64,000 nt of DNA from Mycolicibacterium vulneris (GTDB lineage: Bacteria; Actinomycetota; Actinomycetes; Mycobacteriales; Mycobacteriaceae). Positions 1 to 8,066 of this stretch are shown piece after piece (positions within the stretch are counted from its first letter, which is position 1; every line of letters begins with the position of its first letter). The translations under genes were made by a program, and so were the position numbers. The stretch is from contig NZ_NCXM01000020.1 of assembly GCF_002104765.1 (NCBI RefSeq), positions 1-64,000 of the forward strand, given 5' to 3'. The notes under the pieces are model-generated. The model did no database searches. It worked only from the letters and a program-made list of their open reading frames with translations, and was not told where the DNA came from.

Positions 1-81
1 CGTCGTAAACGACTCCGAACCCGGACCCGCATACATCCGCGCCGAATTGAACTCCGGCGGAAACGCCCCATAATCCAACAT
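1..81 (-). CDS. PPE family protein, N-terminus only (runs off the window)
   Basis: Only the first 27 codons are present; the gene continues past the left edge. The peptide starts MLDYGAFPPEFNSARMYAGP, with the Pro-Pro-Glu near position 10 that names the family and the usual N-S-x-R-M-Y-x-G-P-G continuation. PPE proteins pair with PE proteins as helical heterodimers exported by type VII secretion. It follows the PE gene on the same strand after a 10-bp gap, the normal PE-then-PPE order, so it is probably the partner of that PE. By position in the ESX-5 locus it should correspond to the PPE26/PPE27 group, but the subtype cannot be read from this fragment. Confidence 0.93.
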   Translation of the reverse strand, partial: MLDYGAFPPEFNSARMYAGPGSESFTT

Positions 82-91
82 GATTGACTCC

Positions 92-391
92 TTAACCAGC
101 CGCGGCCGCGTTGGCCGCCTCAGTCAGCGCGTACGACCCGGAGCTTGTGCTCAGGGTGTTGACAAACATTTCGTGGATTGCCGCAGCCTGTGCGCTGACG
201 GCCTGATACATCTGTGCATGCGCAGCGAACTGTGCCGCCGTCAGAGCTGACACCTCGTCGGCGGCGGCCGGCACCACCCCCGTCGTCGGGGCCGCTGCCG
301 CAGCGTTCTGAGCGCTCAGCGTCGAGCCGATGGATTGGAGACTGCCCGCTGCCGCGGCCAGCGCATCCGGCTGTGTGGTCACAAATGACAT
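92..391 (-). CDS. PE family protein (PE18/PE19-like) of the ESX-5 locus
   Basis: The product is 99 residues and starts MSFVTTQPDALAAAAGSLQ, a classic PE domain with no C-terminal extension. The family motif YxxxE, used for type VII recognition, is seen near the C-terminus as Y-A-L-T-E. An AAGGA ribosome site lies just before the ATG. PE proteins fold as a two-helix hairpin that docks to a PPE partner and are secreted, here most likely through ESX-5. The gene lies between two PPE genes on the same strand, as PE18 does in M. tuberculosis. Which numbered PE it equals cannot be decided without alignment. Confidence 0.95.
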   Translation of the reverse strand: MSFVTTQPDALAAAAGSLQSIGSTLSAQNAAAAAPTTGVVPAAADEVSALTAAQFAAHAQMYQAVSAQAAAIHEMFVNTLSTSSGSYALTEAANAAAAG

Positions 392-474
392 TTCTTTTCC
401 TTCCCTGAGGTCGGGCCCGGCAACTTCCCGGCAATGGCAGGCGGGTGGCGACTGAGGTCCATCTGGGCTCTTCG

Positions 475-1734
475 TTATCCGGCCGAGGGTGGGCGGGTCA
501 GCACGCTGTAGCGAAACCCGTACTTGTGGACATAGCCGGCGCCGGCACGCCGGCCCGAGGCCCCCGGCGGCATACCGCGCAGAATGGCATTGCCGGGTGC
601 AGGTGTCACAGAGGTCGCAGTGGCCCGGACCGGAACGGCGTCCGTCTCGGAGACCGTCGCCGGGCTTACCGCCGAGGTCAGCGTGGCCCACTGCTGCGGA
701 ACCGACAGCGCCCCCACCTGGGTGGCCTGGCCGGCAGCCGCTGAGATCCCGGCGCCGCTGATCTGGCTCACGGCTGCCGGGCCCCCGCCAAGGTTGCCCA
801 GACCCAAGGTCGCGAACTGCGGCGTCGGGAACCACGCACCGCCGGCACCGGCCGTCTCACCACCGGGACCGTAGGTCAGCTGCTGCGCAATCGACCAACC
901 GAAGTTTCCTATGCCCACACCGAAGTACGCCTGCAGCGTTTGTCTGAAGGTTGTGTAGTTCGCGGAAGTAAGCCCCCACCAGTTGGTGGGGCTGGGGATC
1001 AGATTTTGCAGCGTGGTACCCGACGATGTGGTCGGTGCCGCGGCCGCCGCCGATACCTGCTGCGTCGCTTGAGGAGCAGCGGTGGCCGACAGCATCTGCG
1101 GGGTCGCCAGTTGCGACGTCGTGTTCGCGGCCGTCTGCGCGCCATTGCCGGCCGGCTCGGCGGCCGCTTGCGTGACCGCGGACGCTTGGTTGGATTCATT
1201 GTCGGGTGTGGTGGTGTTGGGCGGCGTCATGAACGGGCTCAACGCCGAGGCGGCCGCCGACGATGCGGCATATCCATACATGGCGCCGGCATCCTGTGCC
1301 CACATCTCCATGTACTGGGCCTCGGTCGCCGCGATCGCCGGGGTGTTCTGCCCGAAGAAATTGGTCGCGATCAGGTTCATCAACAGAACTCGATTCGCGG
1401 CGATCACCGGCGGCGGCACCGTCATCGCGAAAGCCGCCTCGAAGGCCGCCGCGGCCGCCCGACCCTGGCTGGCGGACTCCTCGGCCTGTGCGCCGACGGC
1501 AGTGAGCCAGCTCACATACGGCGTGACCGCCGACAGCATCGACATCGATGCCGGTCCTACCCAGGGGGCGCTGGTGAGCTCCGAGACCACCGAGTGGTAG
1601 CCGCTGGCCGCGACACCCAATTCCGCCGCGATCTCGTCCCAGGCAGCGGCCGCGGCCATCATTGGCCCCGACCCCGGACCCGCATACATGCGACCGGAAT
1701 TGATTTCGGGCGGTAACGCCGCGAAGTCAAACAC
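475..1734 (-). CDS. PPE family protein, PPE-SVP subgroup (PPE25-like)
   Basis: The product is 419 residues. The start is GTG, chosen because AGGAGG sits five bases before it and the protein then begins MFDFAALPPEINSGRMYAGP. The first 180 residues form the conserved PPE helical domain. Around residue 340 the motif G-A-L-S-V-P-Q-Q-W is visible, which defines the SVP subgroup (GxxSVPxxW). A low-complexity Ala/Thr/Gln linker lies between residues 180 and 230. The tail ends R-R-A-G-A-G-Y-x-H-K-Y-G, a common PPE ending. It is the first PE/PPE gene downstream of the ferredoxin gene, matching PPE25 of the M. tuberculosis ESX-5 cluster, and is probably an ESX-5 substrate. It seems longer than I recall for M. 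tuberculosis PPE25. Confidence 0.93.
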   Translation of the reverse strand: MFDFAALPPEINSGRMYAGPGSGPMMAAAAAWDEIAAELGVAASGYHSVVSELTSAPWVGPASMSMLSAVTPYVSWLTAVGAQAEESASQGRAAAAAFEAAFAMTVPPPVIAANRVLLMNLIATNFFGQNTPAIAATEAQYMEMWAQDAGAMYGYAASSAAASALSPFMTPPNTTTPDNESNQASAVTQAAAEPAGNGAQTAANTTSQLATPQMLSATAAPQATQQVSAAAAAPTTSSGTTLQNLIPSPTNWWGLTSANYTTFRQTLQAYFGVGIGNFGWSIAQQLTYGPGGETAGAGGAWFPTPQFATLGLGNLGGGPAAVSQISGAGISAAAGQATQVGALSVPQQWATLTSAVSPATVSETDAVPVRATATSVTPAPGNAILRGMPPGASGRRAGAGYVHKYGFRYSVLTRPPSAG

Positions 1735-2102
1735 CGTGTCCTCCTCAGTCGGCCGCGATCGCAGGCGATCTCGGCTGTCACATGGGAATCAGTGGTGGCC
1801 GTGGTCACGGCTCTGTAAACGACGCCACCAGGCGGTCGCCGAAGCAGGTGGGGTCACTGTCCGCGCCTTCCGCCCGCAACCCCATCAGCCGGGCCGGACG
1901 ATGCATACTGACCGATTGGCAGCGCTCGCAAAGGTGGTCTGCCACCACGCTTCTCGGACATCTGGCCTGGAAAGACATGCATCTTCTGCCTCGGCTAATC
2001 CCCCGTTATCAGCAACCGAGCGACAGCTCGCGTTGTGCCCGAACTGCCGCCCGGCAATGAGATTAGTTCGTTATGAAGCAAACACCGACGTGCGATGCCA
2101 AC

Positions 2103-2172
2103 TGTTCATTAACGGCCAGCCACTGTTCATTCCCGGTCGGCGGGAGTTCATGCAATGCAACGGATTGTTCAT
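2103..2172. repeat. Four direct repeats of NGTTCAT with an exact 21-bp period
   Basis: The heptamer TGTTCAT occurs at 2103, 2124 and 2166, and AGTTCAT at 2145, so all four copies are exactly 21 bp apart (two helical turns). Sequence between copies is not conserved. The array lies in the 485-bp gap between the ferredoxin stop and the PPE gene, about 370 bp upstream of the PPE start. Read on the minus strand each copy is ATGAAC, and 21 bp is seven codons, so the array can also be read as a small ORF (2071-2172, or from an ATG at 2193) with a Met-Asn heptapeptide repeat. No good ribosome site precedes that ORF, so a binding-site array is the simpler reading. The rest of the gap shows no convincing gene. 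Confidence 0.6.
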
Positions 2173-2219
2173 CAACCGTTCGCTTGCCGACATCCGAAAC
2201 GGGGCCGGCTTCGCGCCGG

Positions 2220-2414
2220 TCAGTCCTCTTCCAGAATCAGCGCCATTTCGGGGCAGGAAGCGACGCCGTCACGCGTCAACTGCTCGTCTTCCGGCCTCAC
2301 CTCGTGCTCCTCGAGAATCGAATAACCGGACTCGTCGATGGGGAAGATGCCTGGGTCGACGGCGTAGCACTGGGCGTGACCCACACATTTCGACTGCTCC
2401 AGACGAACCCTCAC
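2220..2414 (-). CDS. Small 3Fe-4S-type ferredoxin, likely redox partner of CYP143
   Basis: The product is 64 residues. The cluster ligands are visible as C-V-G-H-A-Q-C near residues 10-16 and a distal C-P near residue 54. The central CxxHxxC spacing, where the usual second cysteine is a histidine, is typical of the P450-associated mycobacterial ferredoxins and predicts a [3Fe-4S] cluster. The start is GTG with GGAAG about six bases upstream. The gene is divergent from the cyp143 homologue across a 289-bp promoter region, as Rv1786 is in M. tuberculosis. It should pass single electrons from a ferredoxin reductase, not present here, to the P450. Confidence 0.93.
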   Translation of the reverse strand: MRVRLEQSKCVGHAQCYAVDPGIFPIDESGYSILEEHEVRPEDEQLTRDGVASCPEMALILEED

Positions 2415-2492
2415 AAGGCTTCCTTCCTAGAAGGCCGATATGGCTCGTAACCAATTCTTCAAAATGAGCGAAACTGCGCTTGACGCTTCGAT

Positions 2493-2509
2493 GACCAGAT
2501 TAGTTGGTC
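2493..2509. promoter_or_regulatory. Inverted repeat in the ferredoxin/cyp143 divergent promoter region
   Basis: GACCA at 2493-2497 and TGGTC at 2505-2509 form a 5-bp inverted repeat with a 7-bp spacer. It lies roughly 80 bp upstream of the ferredoxin start and 195 bp upstream of the P450 start, so a protein bound here could act on either promoter. No regulator gene is adjacent. The remaining 2415-2703 region shows no gene; the repeat is short and could be chance. Confidence 0.3.
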
Positions 2510-2703
2510 GTTGAAGTGTGCAATATGTTTCGCCGACCGAGGGCCCGCCGGAGATCTCGGATCGGCTCCGGCAGGCGCATCCGCATTCCTTTGCCGCCCG
2601 TGCAATATTGATGTGCCACCACGTTTTGGTGGACGAGGGAGCAAGCGCGGCGTGATCACGTCGGGGCTGACGGCCAAAGACAGACAACCGGAGATCGAAG
2701 CGC

Positions 2704-3867
2704 ATGAGCGAGGGCCAACAGGGCACGTTCTACCTACCCCGGCTTGAGTACGACAAGTTGCCGATGGCCGCCGACCGGGGCGTCGGGTGGAAGACGTTGC
2801 GCGACGCCGGCCCGGTGGTGTTCATGAACGGCCACTACTACCTCACCCGTCGCGAGGACGTGCTGGCCGCGCTGCGCAACCCCAAGGTCTTCTCGTCAAC
2901 GGTGCTGCAGCCCCCGGGCCATCCGTTGCCAGTGCTGCCGTTGGCTTTTGACCCACCGCAGCACACCCGCTACCGCAAAATCCTGCAGCCATATTTCAGC
3001 CCGCACGCGTTGAGCAAGTCCCGCCCGGTGCTGGAGCGGCACGCCAGTGAGATGATCGCCGCGCTGGCCGGCCGCGGCGAGTGCGAAGTGATGGCAGACT
3101 TCGCTCGGCTGTACCCATTTCAGGTGTTCCTGGACCTGTACGGTCTGCCCCTCGAGGATCGTGACCGGCTCATCGCGTGGAAGGACGCCGTCGTCGGCGA
3201 CAAGCCGTTCCTCACCCAGGCCGATCTAGAGCAAGGTCAGCATCTGCTGCAATATCTGCTCGACGCCATCGCGCAGCGCCGGAAGAACCCGGGGTCGGAC
3301 ATGTTGTCGCGGGTGATGACCGGCGAGGGCAATTTCACGGACCTCGAGCTTCTCGGGATGAGTCACTTGTTGATCCTGGCCGGTCTGGACACGGTGACCG
3401 CGGCGATCGGATTTTCCTTGTTCGAACTGGCGCGCCGACCACAACTGCGCAAGGAGCTTCGCGACAACCCTAAGCAGATCAGGGTTTTCATCGAAGAGAT
3501 CGTCCGCTTGGAACCGTCGGCACCGGTGGCGCCGCGGATCACCACCGAGTTCGTCGAAGTCGGCGGCATGACGTTGCCGCCGGGCACATCGGTGCGGCTG
3601 TGCATGGCCGCGGTCAACCGTGACGACACTGACCCGTTATCCACCAACGAGCTCAACTTGGACGGGAAGATTCACCGGCACTGGGGATTTGGCGGTGGTC
3701 CGCACCGGTGCCTGGGGTCTCACCTGGCGCGCATCGAACTGACGGTGATCGTCGCCGAATGGCTGTCCCAGATTCCGGATTTCGAGCTGCCCGAGGACTA
3801 CTCCCCCGAGATCAATTACCCGTCAAAAAGCTTCGCGCTCAAGGCATTGCCGCTGCGCTGGGGCTGA
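2704..3867 (+). CDS. cyp143: Cytochrome P450, CYP143 family
   Basis: The product is 387 residues, normal for a soluble bacterial P450. Seen in order: the I-helix oxygen-activation motif A-G-L-D-T near residue 225, the K-helix ExxR as E-E-I-V-R near residue 265, and the heme-binding loop F-G-G-G-P-H-R-C-L-G near residue 334 with the axial cysteine. A GGAG element precedes the ATG. It faces its ferredoxin gene and converges on eccC5, the same insertion into ESX-5 as cyp143 (Rv1785c). The substrate of CYP143 is not known to me. The gene end overlaps a strong hairpin shared with the end of eccC5. Confidence 0.93.
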   Translation: MSEGQQGTFYLPRLEYDKLPMAADRGVGWKTLRDAGPVVFMNGHYYLTRREDVLAALRNPKVFSSTVLQPPGHPLPVLPLAFDPPQHTRYRKILQPYFSPHALSKSRPVLERHASEMIAALAGRGECEVMADFARLYPFQVFLDLYGLPLEDRDRLIAWKDAVVGDKPFLTQADLEQGQHLLQYLLDAIAQRRKNPGSDMLSRVMTGEGNFTDLELLGMSHLLILAGLDTVTAAIGFSLFELARRPQLRKELRDNPKQIRVFIEEIVRLEPSAPVAPRITTEFVEVGGMTLPPGTSVRLCMAAVNRDDTDPLSTNELNLDGKIHRHWGFGGGPHRCLGSHLARIELTVIVAEWLSQIPDFELPEDYSPEINYPSKSFALKALPLRWG

Positions 3868-3895
3868 ATCTGATTCGGTCGGCCCCAGCGCAGCG
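3851..3895. terminator. Bidirectional hairpin between convergent cyp143 and eccC5
   Basis: CGCTGCGCTGGGGC at 3851-3864 is a perfect 14-bp inverted repeat of GCCCCAGCGCAGCG at 3882-3895, with a 17-bp loop. The left arm lies within the last codons of cyp143 and the right arm ends five bases before the eccC5 stop. There is no T-tract on either side, so it would be a mycobacterial-type hairpin terminator acting in both directions. Confidence 0.72.
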
Positions 3896-3899
3896 CGTC

Positions 3900-6800
3900 C
3901 TACTTGCGGAACTCGGTCGCCGCGACCTGAACGAACACACCGGTGTCCTCGGCCATCAGCAGGCCTCGGCCACGGGGCAGCGGACCACCCTTCATCTTGC
4001 CGCGGATGAAGCCCTCGTCGGGGTCGGCGTCCATCACCAGCAGCGGCGCGTTCGCCTGCGCCAGTGCCCGCAACATCGGGTCGCTGCCGGCCGAGGACCA
4101 ACCGCCGAACGTCCGCGTGACGATCACGTGCAGGCCGACGTCGGCGGCCCGGGTCACCCACGGCGCGGCCTTGTGCAGCGGCGAGTCGAAGCCTGCCGGC
4201 AGCTGCTGGATGTCGTCGACGATCAGGAAGATCTCCGGCCCACTCCACCAGTTCCGCGACAGCAACTCCTCGGCGGACAGGCCCGGCGGCGGCTCGCGGC
4301 CGGCCAGCACCGCGGCCAGTTCGCCCATCATCGCCTGCACGCCGTCGAGGTTGTATGCGAACTTCTCCACGTAGTTGGAGCCGAGCGTGGTCAGCAGCTG
4401 ACGACGCGGGTCCACCAGCCACACCTGGGCTGAGGGCTGCCCCGGCGGCGGCGGCGGTGCGCTGGTCGCTCCCGGCGCGTACAACCGCCCGATCTCGGAC
4501 ATGATGGTGGCCAGCGTCGTGGTACGCCCACATTCGCGACGGCCGGTCACCATCAGGTGCGCGTTCTCGGCGAAGTTGAGATACACCGGGTAGAGGTCCA
4601 ATTCCGAGATGGCCCAAGCGATTCCGCCCGCGCCGACGCCCTGGCGGGTGTCCTGCGCGGCGAGCTCGCGGAGCTGTTCCACCCCGAAGGTCGCCGGCAG
4701 CCGGCGCACCGGCGCAGCCTGAGCGCTCGTGATGCGGCTGACGGCTTCGACGATGCTGTCGGACTCGAACCGGTGGTCAGGTGTGCTGGCCAGCGCGGGA
4801 CGCGCCACCAGCGTGTGTAGACCGGACTGCGGGTCGGCGTCGAGGCGGACGTAGTTGACCGCGACCATGCCGCGACCCGGCTTGACCGGAACGTCCTTGG
4901 CGAAGCGCGAACGCACCAGCTTCGCGTCTTCCACGGCGGCCAGCCGCAGTTCGACCCGGGAGCCGAAACCGCTGCGCACCGGCGGCCGCAGCTCCGATTC
5001 GCGATCGGCGGTGACCACCACGTGCACCCCGAACGAGGGACCCTGATTGATGATCACGTTGACCTGCTCGATCAGCACCTCGTTCTCTTCGGCCAACGCC
5101 CGGTAGTTGTCCACCACCAGGTAGACGTCGCCGAAGCCGTCGTTGGGGACCGGACCGGGCTCGTCGCCGAACTTGCGCCGCCGGAACACCTCCATCGAGG
5201 CGATTCCGTACTCGAGGAAGCTACGCTTGCGCTCCCGCACCAGCGCCAGCAGCTCGGCCACCGTGCGGCGAACGCCGTACGGGTCGGTCGGGCCGGCCAC
5301 CTCACCGACATGGGGCAGCCGGGCGACGGTGGTCAGCGCGGTACTGCTGTAGGCCAGGCAGTAGAACTGGATCTGCTCGGGCGTGTGGGTCAGCGCCGCC
5401 GAACAGATCAGGGTCTGCAGCGCGGTCGTCTTACCCGAACCACCGGCACCCAGGATCAGAACGTTGGCACCGGGCCCCGACGTGTCGACCGTCCACGGCG
5501 GCTGGTCGTGCTTGAAGGGACGGTCGATGATCCCGATCGGGAAGACCAGATCCCGCGCGCTGCCGTAGTCCTGCTGCCAGGGGCGGCCGAGGAACCGGTT
5601 CACCAATTCGTCGATGGCGACGGGCTGGCTCAGCGGCGGCTGCCAAAGCCGGTACGGCTGGAAGTCGATCTTGCGCAGCTGGTCGATGATGACCGTGCCG
5701 ACCTTGGGCGTCCGGATCCCTTCGGAGTCGTCTTCCTCGGCCGCCTCGATCGGAAGCGCGTCACCGTCGCCGGGAATGGCGGGGGCGGTCACCTCCGGTC
5801 CCCCGACGCTGACTTCCAGCGGGGTGAACGAGTTGGTGAACAGTTGCGGACGGACGTAGTCGATGCTGTGCACCAGCGCCGGCGCTTCGTCTCCGTCGTC
5901 GGTGAGGCCGCGCGGGAAGTAGTCCCGCCACAGGAATTCGGCCTGGAACCGGGTGATGTCTTCCAGGCTGCGGCGGAAGTAGCCCAGACCGGCCTGCGCG
6001 GGCAGGTTGACCGCGTTCGGCACACCGGCCGCCTGCGCCGCACCGGCGGTGCGCGCCTTCAGCACCAACCGGTAACCCATGTTCTCCATGAGCTTTTCGG
6101 CGCGGCTCTCGATGGTCTGCGACGCCATCATCAGGTGGATCCAGTACGCGCGACCCTGACGGCCGATGGAGTCGAGAACGTCGACCGCGGTCGGCATGAT
6201 GCGGAACCACTCGTAGAACTCGTCGATGACGACCACGAGCATCGGCAGCGGCGCCATGTCCTGGCCGCGTGCCCGCATCCGGCTGCGCACCGAGTTGTAT
6301 TCCTTGGCGTCGTCGACACCGGCGCTGTCGCAGATCGCCTTGCGGCGGGCGATCTCACCCCACAGCGCGTCCAGGAAGCGCTCCATCAACGCCTGGTCCT
6401 CTTCCAGGTCGGTGATGATCCGGGACACGTGCGGCACGCCGGCGAAGGGCTTGACCGCCGACCCACCCTTGAGGTCGGCGAGGACGAACTGCAGCTCCTC
6501 CGGCGGGTGGCTGAGCATCAGCGACTCGATCACGGTTCGCACCAGGGTCGACTTACCCGAACCGGTCGTACCGGACATGACGCCGTGCGGGCCGTCGCCG
6601 CCTTCGTCCAGCGACTTCATGTCGAGGAACAGCAGCTCGCCGTTGTCGGAGCGGACGCCGAACGGCGCGCGCAACCGGGACCTGCCCATCGAGTCGTTGC
6701 GGCTACCCCACAGCGCCTCGAAGTCGATGCGGCCCGGGTCGTCGATTCCGTAGTAGCCCATGATGTCTCGGGCGCCGATGTGCGCCACCCGCTGGCCGAT

Positions 6801-8066
6801 CTCCTCGTACGCCTCGGCGAGCCGCCAGCGCGCCAGCTTCTGCGCGAACTCCTCGGCCTCCGCGGTGCTGATGTGGTCGGTGAGGGCGAAGAACCAGGGC
6901 TTCTCGTCGATGACCATCCAGGTGTCGCGGTCGCGGGGCAGCGCCTCGATCACACCCTTCTCGTCGAACCGCAGCGTGCGCTCCGGGACCGCGCTCCACA
7001 TCGCGGAACCGGTCAGGTCGAAGAACGTCACCCCGTCTACACCCTCGCCGCTGATCACGTACTCCCACTGCGGGTCGACGGCGTCGGCGATGATCACGGT
7101 GTGCGGGGTCGGCGTCTGGGCAGACGAACTGGCGTGCCGAGGCGTGAAAGAGCCACGGCCGGCGAACAATTCGGCCTGCTCGGCGGCGAACTCGCGCACC
7201 GAGCTGTAGACCATCCGCGCGTTGCCGGCGGCGTCCTGGCGGCGCGGGTCGCCGAAGTGCGGCAGCCACTTCACCCAGTCCCATTCGTCCAGGTTCGAAC
7301 TGACCACGATCATGCGCATGTGGTCGGGCCCGTGCGAGAACGCCAGCTGGCAGATGATCGCCCGCATCAGTCCCACCGCCTGCTCGCGATCTCCAGCCAG
7401 CGAGTACCAGGGCTCGACCAGCACCGAGATCATCTTGGGCAGGTTGTAGACGACGCTTTGGTAGCGACCGAATTCCTGAAGCGCCTTACCGGTCACCGGC
7501 TCCAGCTCGATGTCGGTCGGCATGTTCTGAGGCTCACCCCAGGTCACCTCGGGACGCGTCATACCGACGCCGACGCGGACCACGCCGAAGTTGAGGTCTT
7601 TGCCGTCGGGCTTGCGTTCCCACATCCGCGACGATCCGACCGCGGCGGCCAGCGTGGTGGGCGCCGGGTGGAACCACCGGTAGTTGGCGTCCATGCTGTC
7701 GGCCGACTCGTGGGCGGTCTCGCGCAGCATGTCCAGCATCAGCATGAACTGGGCACGCATCGAGTCCAGCTTGGGCCGGCTCATCTGCTGCTGGCCGCCG
7801 AACCGGCCGCCGAACATCATCATCGCGACGCCACCGATCATGAAGATCGGGAAGATCGATCCGGCACCGCCGAACACGTGCGAACCGCTGGCGAAGGTCA
7901 TGGCGACCATACCGATCAGCAGGCCGACCACCACGACGCCGACCACGATCAGCCACCAGGGCTTGCCTTCCGGCGGCGGGATGCTCAACGGCGTCGGAAG
8001 GACGATGTTCTCCGGCTTGATTACCGGAGGCTTCTCCGGCGTCGGCCGCGCAAATCCACGTTTCAC
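3900..8066 (-). CDS. eccC5: ESX-5 type VII secretion ATPase EccC5
   Basis: The product is about 1388 residues, close to M. tuberculosis EccC5. It begins KRGFARPTPEKPP and has two membrane segments around residues 45-90, followed by three FtsK/SpoIIIE-type ATPase domains. Walker A motifs are seen as G-T-T-G-S-G-K-S-T (about 499) and G-A-G-G-S-G-K-T-T (about 874); the third, G-R-R-E-C-G-R-T-T (about 1177), is degenerate. Walker B-like V-V-I-D-E-F is in domain 1. The GTG start at 8066 overlaps the eccB5 stop as GTGA, so the two are translationally coupled. EccC binds substrate pairs through its C-terminal ATPase domains and powers export at the inner membrane. Here it is one intact ORF. Confidence 0.97.
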   Translation of the reverse strand: MKRGFARPTPEKPPVIKPENIVLPTPLSIPPPEGKPWWLIVVGVVVVGLLIGMVAMTFASGSHVFGGAGSIFPIFMIGGVAMMMFGGRFGGQQQMSRPKLDSMRAQFMLMLDMLRETAHESADSMDANYRWFHPAPTTLAAAVGSSRMWERKPDGKDLNFGVVRVGVGMTRPEVTWGEPQNMPTDIELEPVTGKALQEFGRYQSVVYNLPKMISVLVEPWYSLAGDREQAVGLMRAIICQLAFSHGPDHMRMIVVSSNLDEWDWVKWLPHFGDPRRQDAAGNARMVYSSVREFAAEQAELFAGRGSFTPRHASSSAQTPTPHTVIIADAVDPQWEYVISGEGVDGVTFFDLTGSAMWSAVPERTLRFDEKGVIEALPRDRDTWMVIDEKPWFFALTDHISTAEAEEFAQKLARWRLAEAYEEIGQRVAHIGARDIMGYYGIDDPGRIDFEALWGSRNDSMGRSRLRAPFGVRSDNGELLFLDMKSLDEGGDGPHGVMSGTTGSGKSTLVRTVIESLMLSHPPEELQFVLADLKGGSAVKPFAGVPHVSRIITDLEEDQALMERFLDALWGEIARRKAICDSAGVDDAKEYNSVRSRMRARGQDMAPLPMLVVVIDEFYEWFRIMPTAVDVLDSIGRQGRAYWIHLMMASQTIESRAEKLMENMGYRLVLKARTAGAAQAAGVPNAVNLPAQAGLGYFRRSLEDITRFQAEFLWRDYFPRGLTDDGDEAPALVHSIDYVRPQLFTNSFTPLEVSVGGPEVTAPAIPGDGDALPIEAAEEDDSEGIRTPKVGTVIIDQLRKIDFQPYRLWQPPLSQPVAIDELVNRFLGRPWQQDYGSARDLVFPIGIIDRPFKHDQPPWTVDTSGPGANVLILGAGGSGKTTALQTLICSAALTHTPEQIQFYCLAYSSTALTTVARLPHVGEVAGPTDPYGVRRTVAELLALVRERKRSFLEYGIASMEVFRRRKFGDEPGPVPNDGFGDVYLVVDNYRALAEENEVLIEQVNVIINQGPSFGVHVVVTADRESELRPPVRSGFGSRVELRLAAVEDAKLVRSRFAKDVPVKPGRGMVAVNYVRLDADPQSGLHTLVARPALASTPDHRFESDSIVEAVSRITSAQAAPVRRLPATFGVEQLRELAAQDTRQGVGAGGIAWAISELDLYPVYLNFAENAHLMVTGRRECGRTTTLATIMSEIGRLYAPGATSAPPPPPGQPSAQVWLVDPRRQLLTTLGSNYVEKFAYNLDGVQAMMGELAAVLAGREPPPGLSAEELLSRNWWSGPEIFLIVDDIQQLPAGFDSPLHKAAPWVTRAADVGLHVIVTRTFGGWSSAGSDPMLRALAQANAPLLVMDADPDEGFIRGKMKGGPLPRGRGLLMAEDTGVFVQVAATEFRK

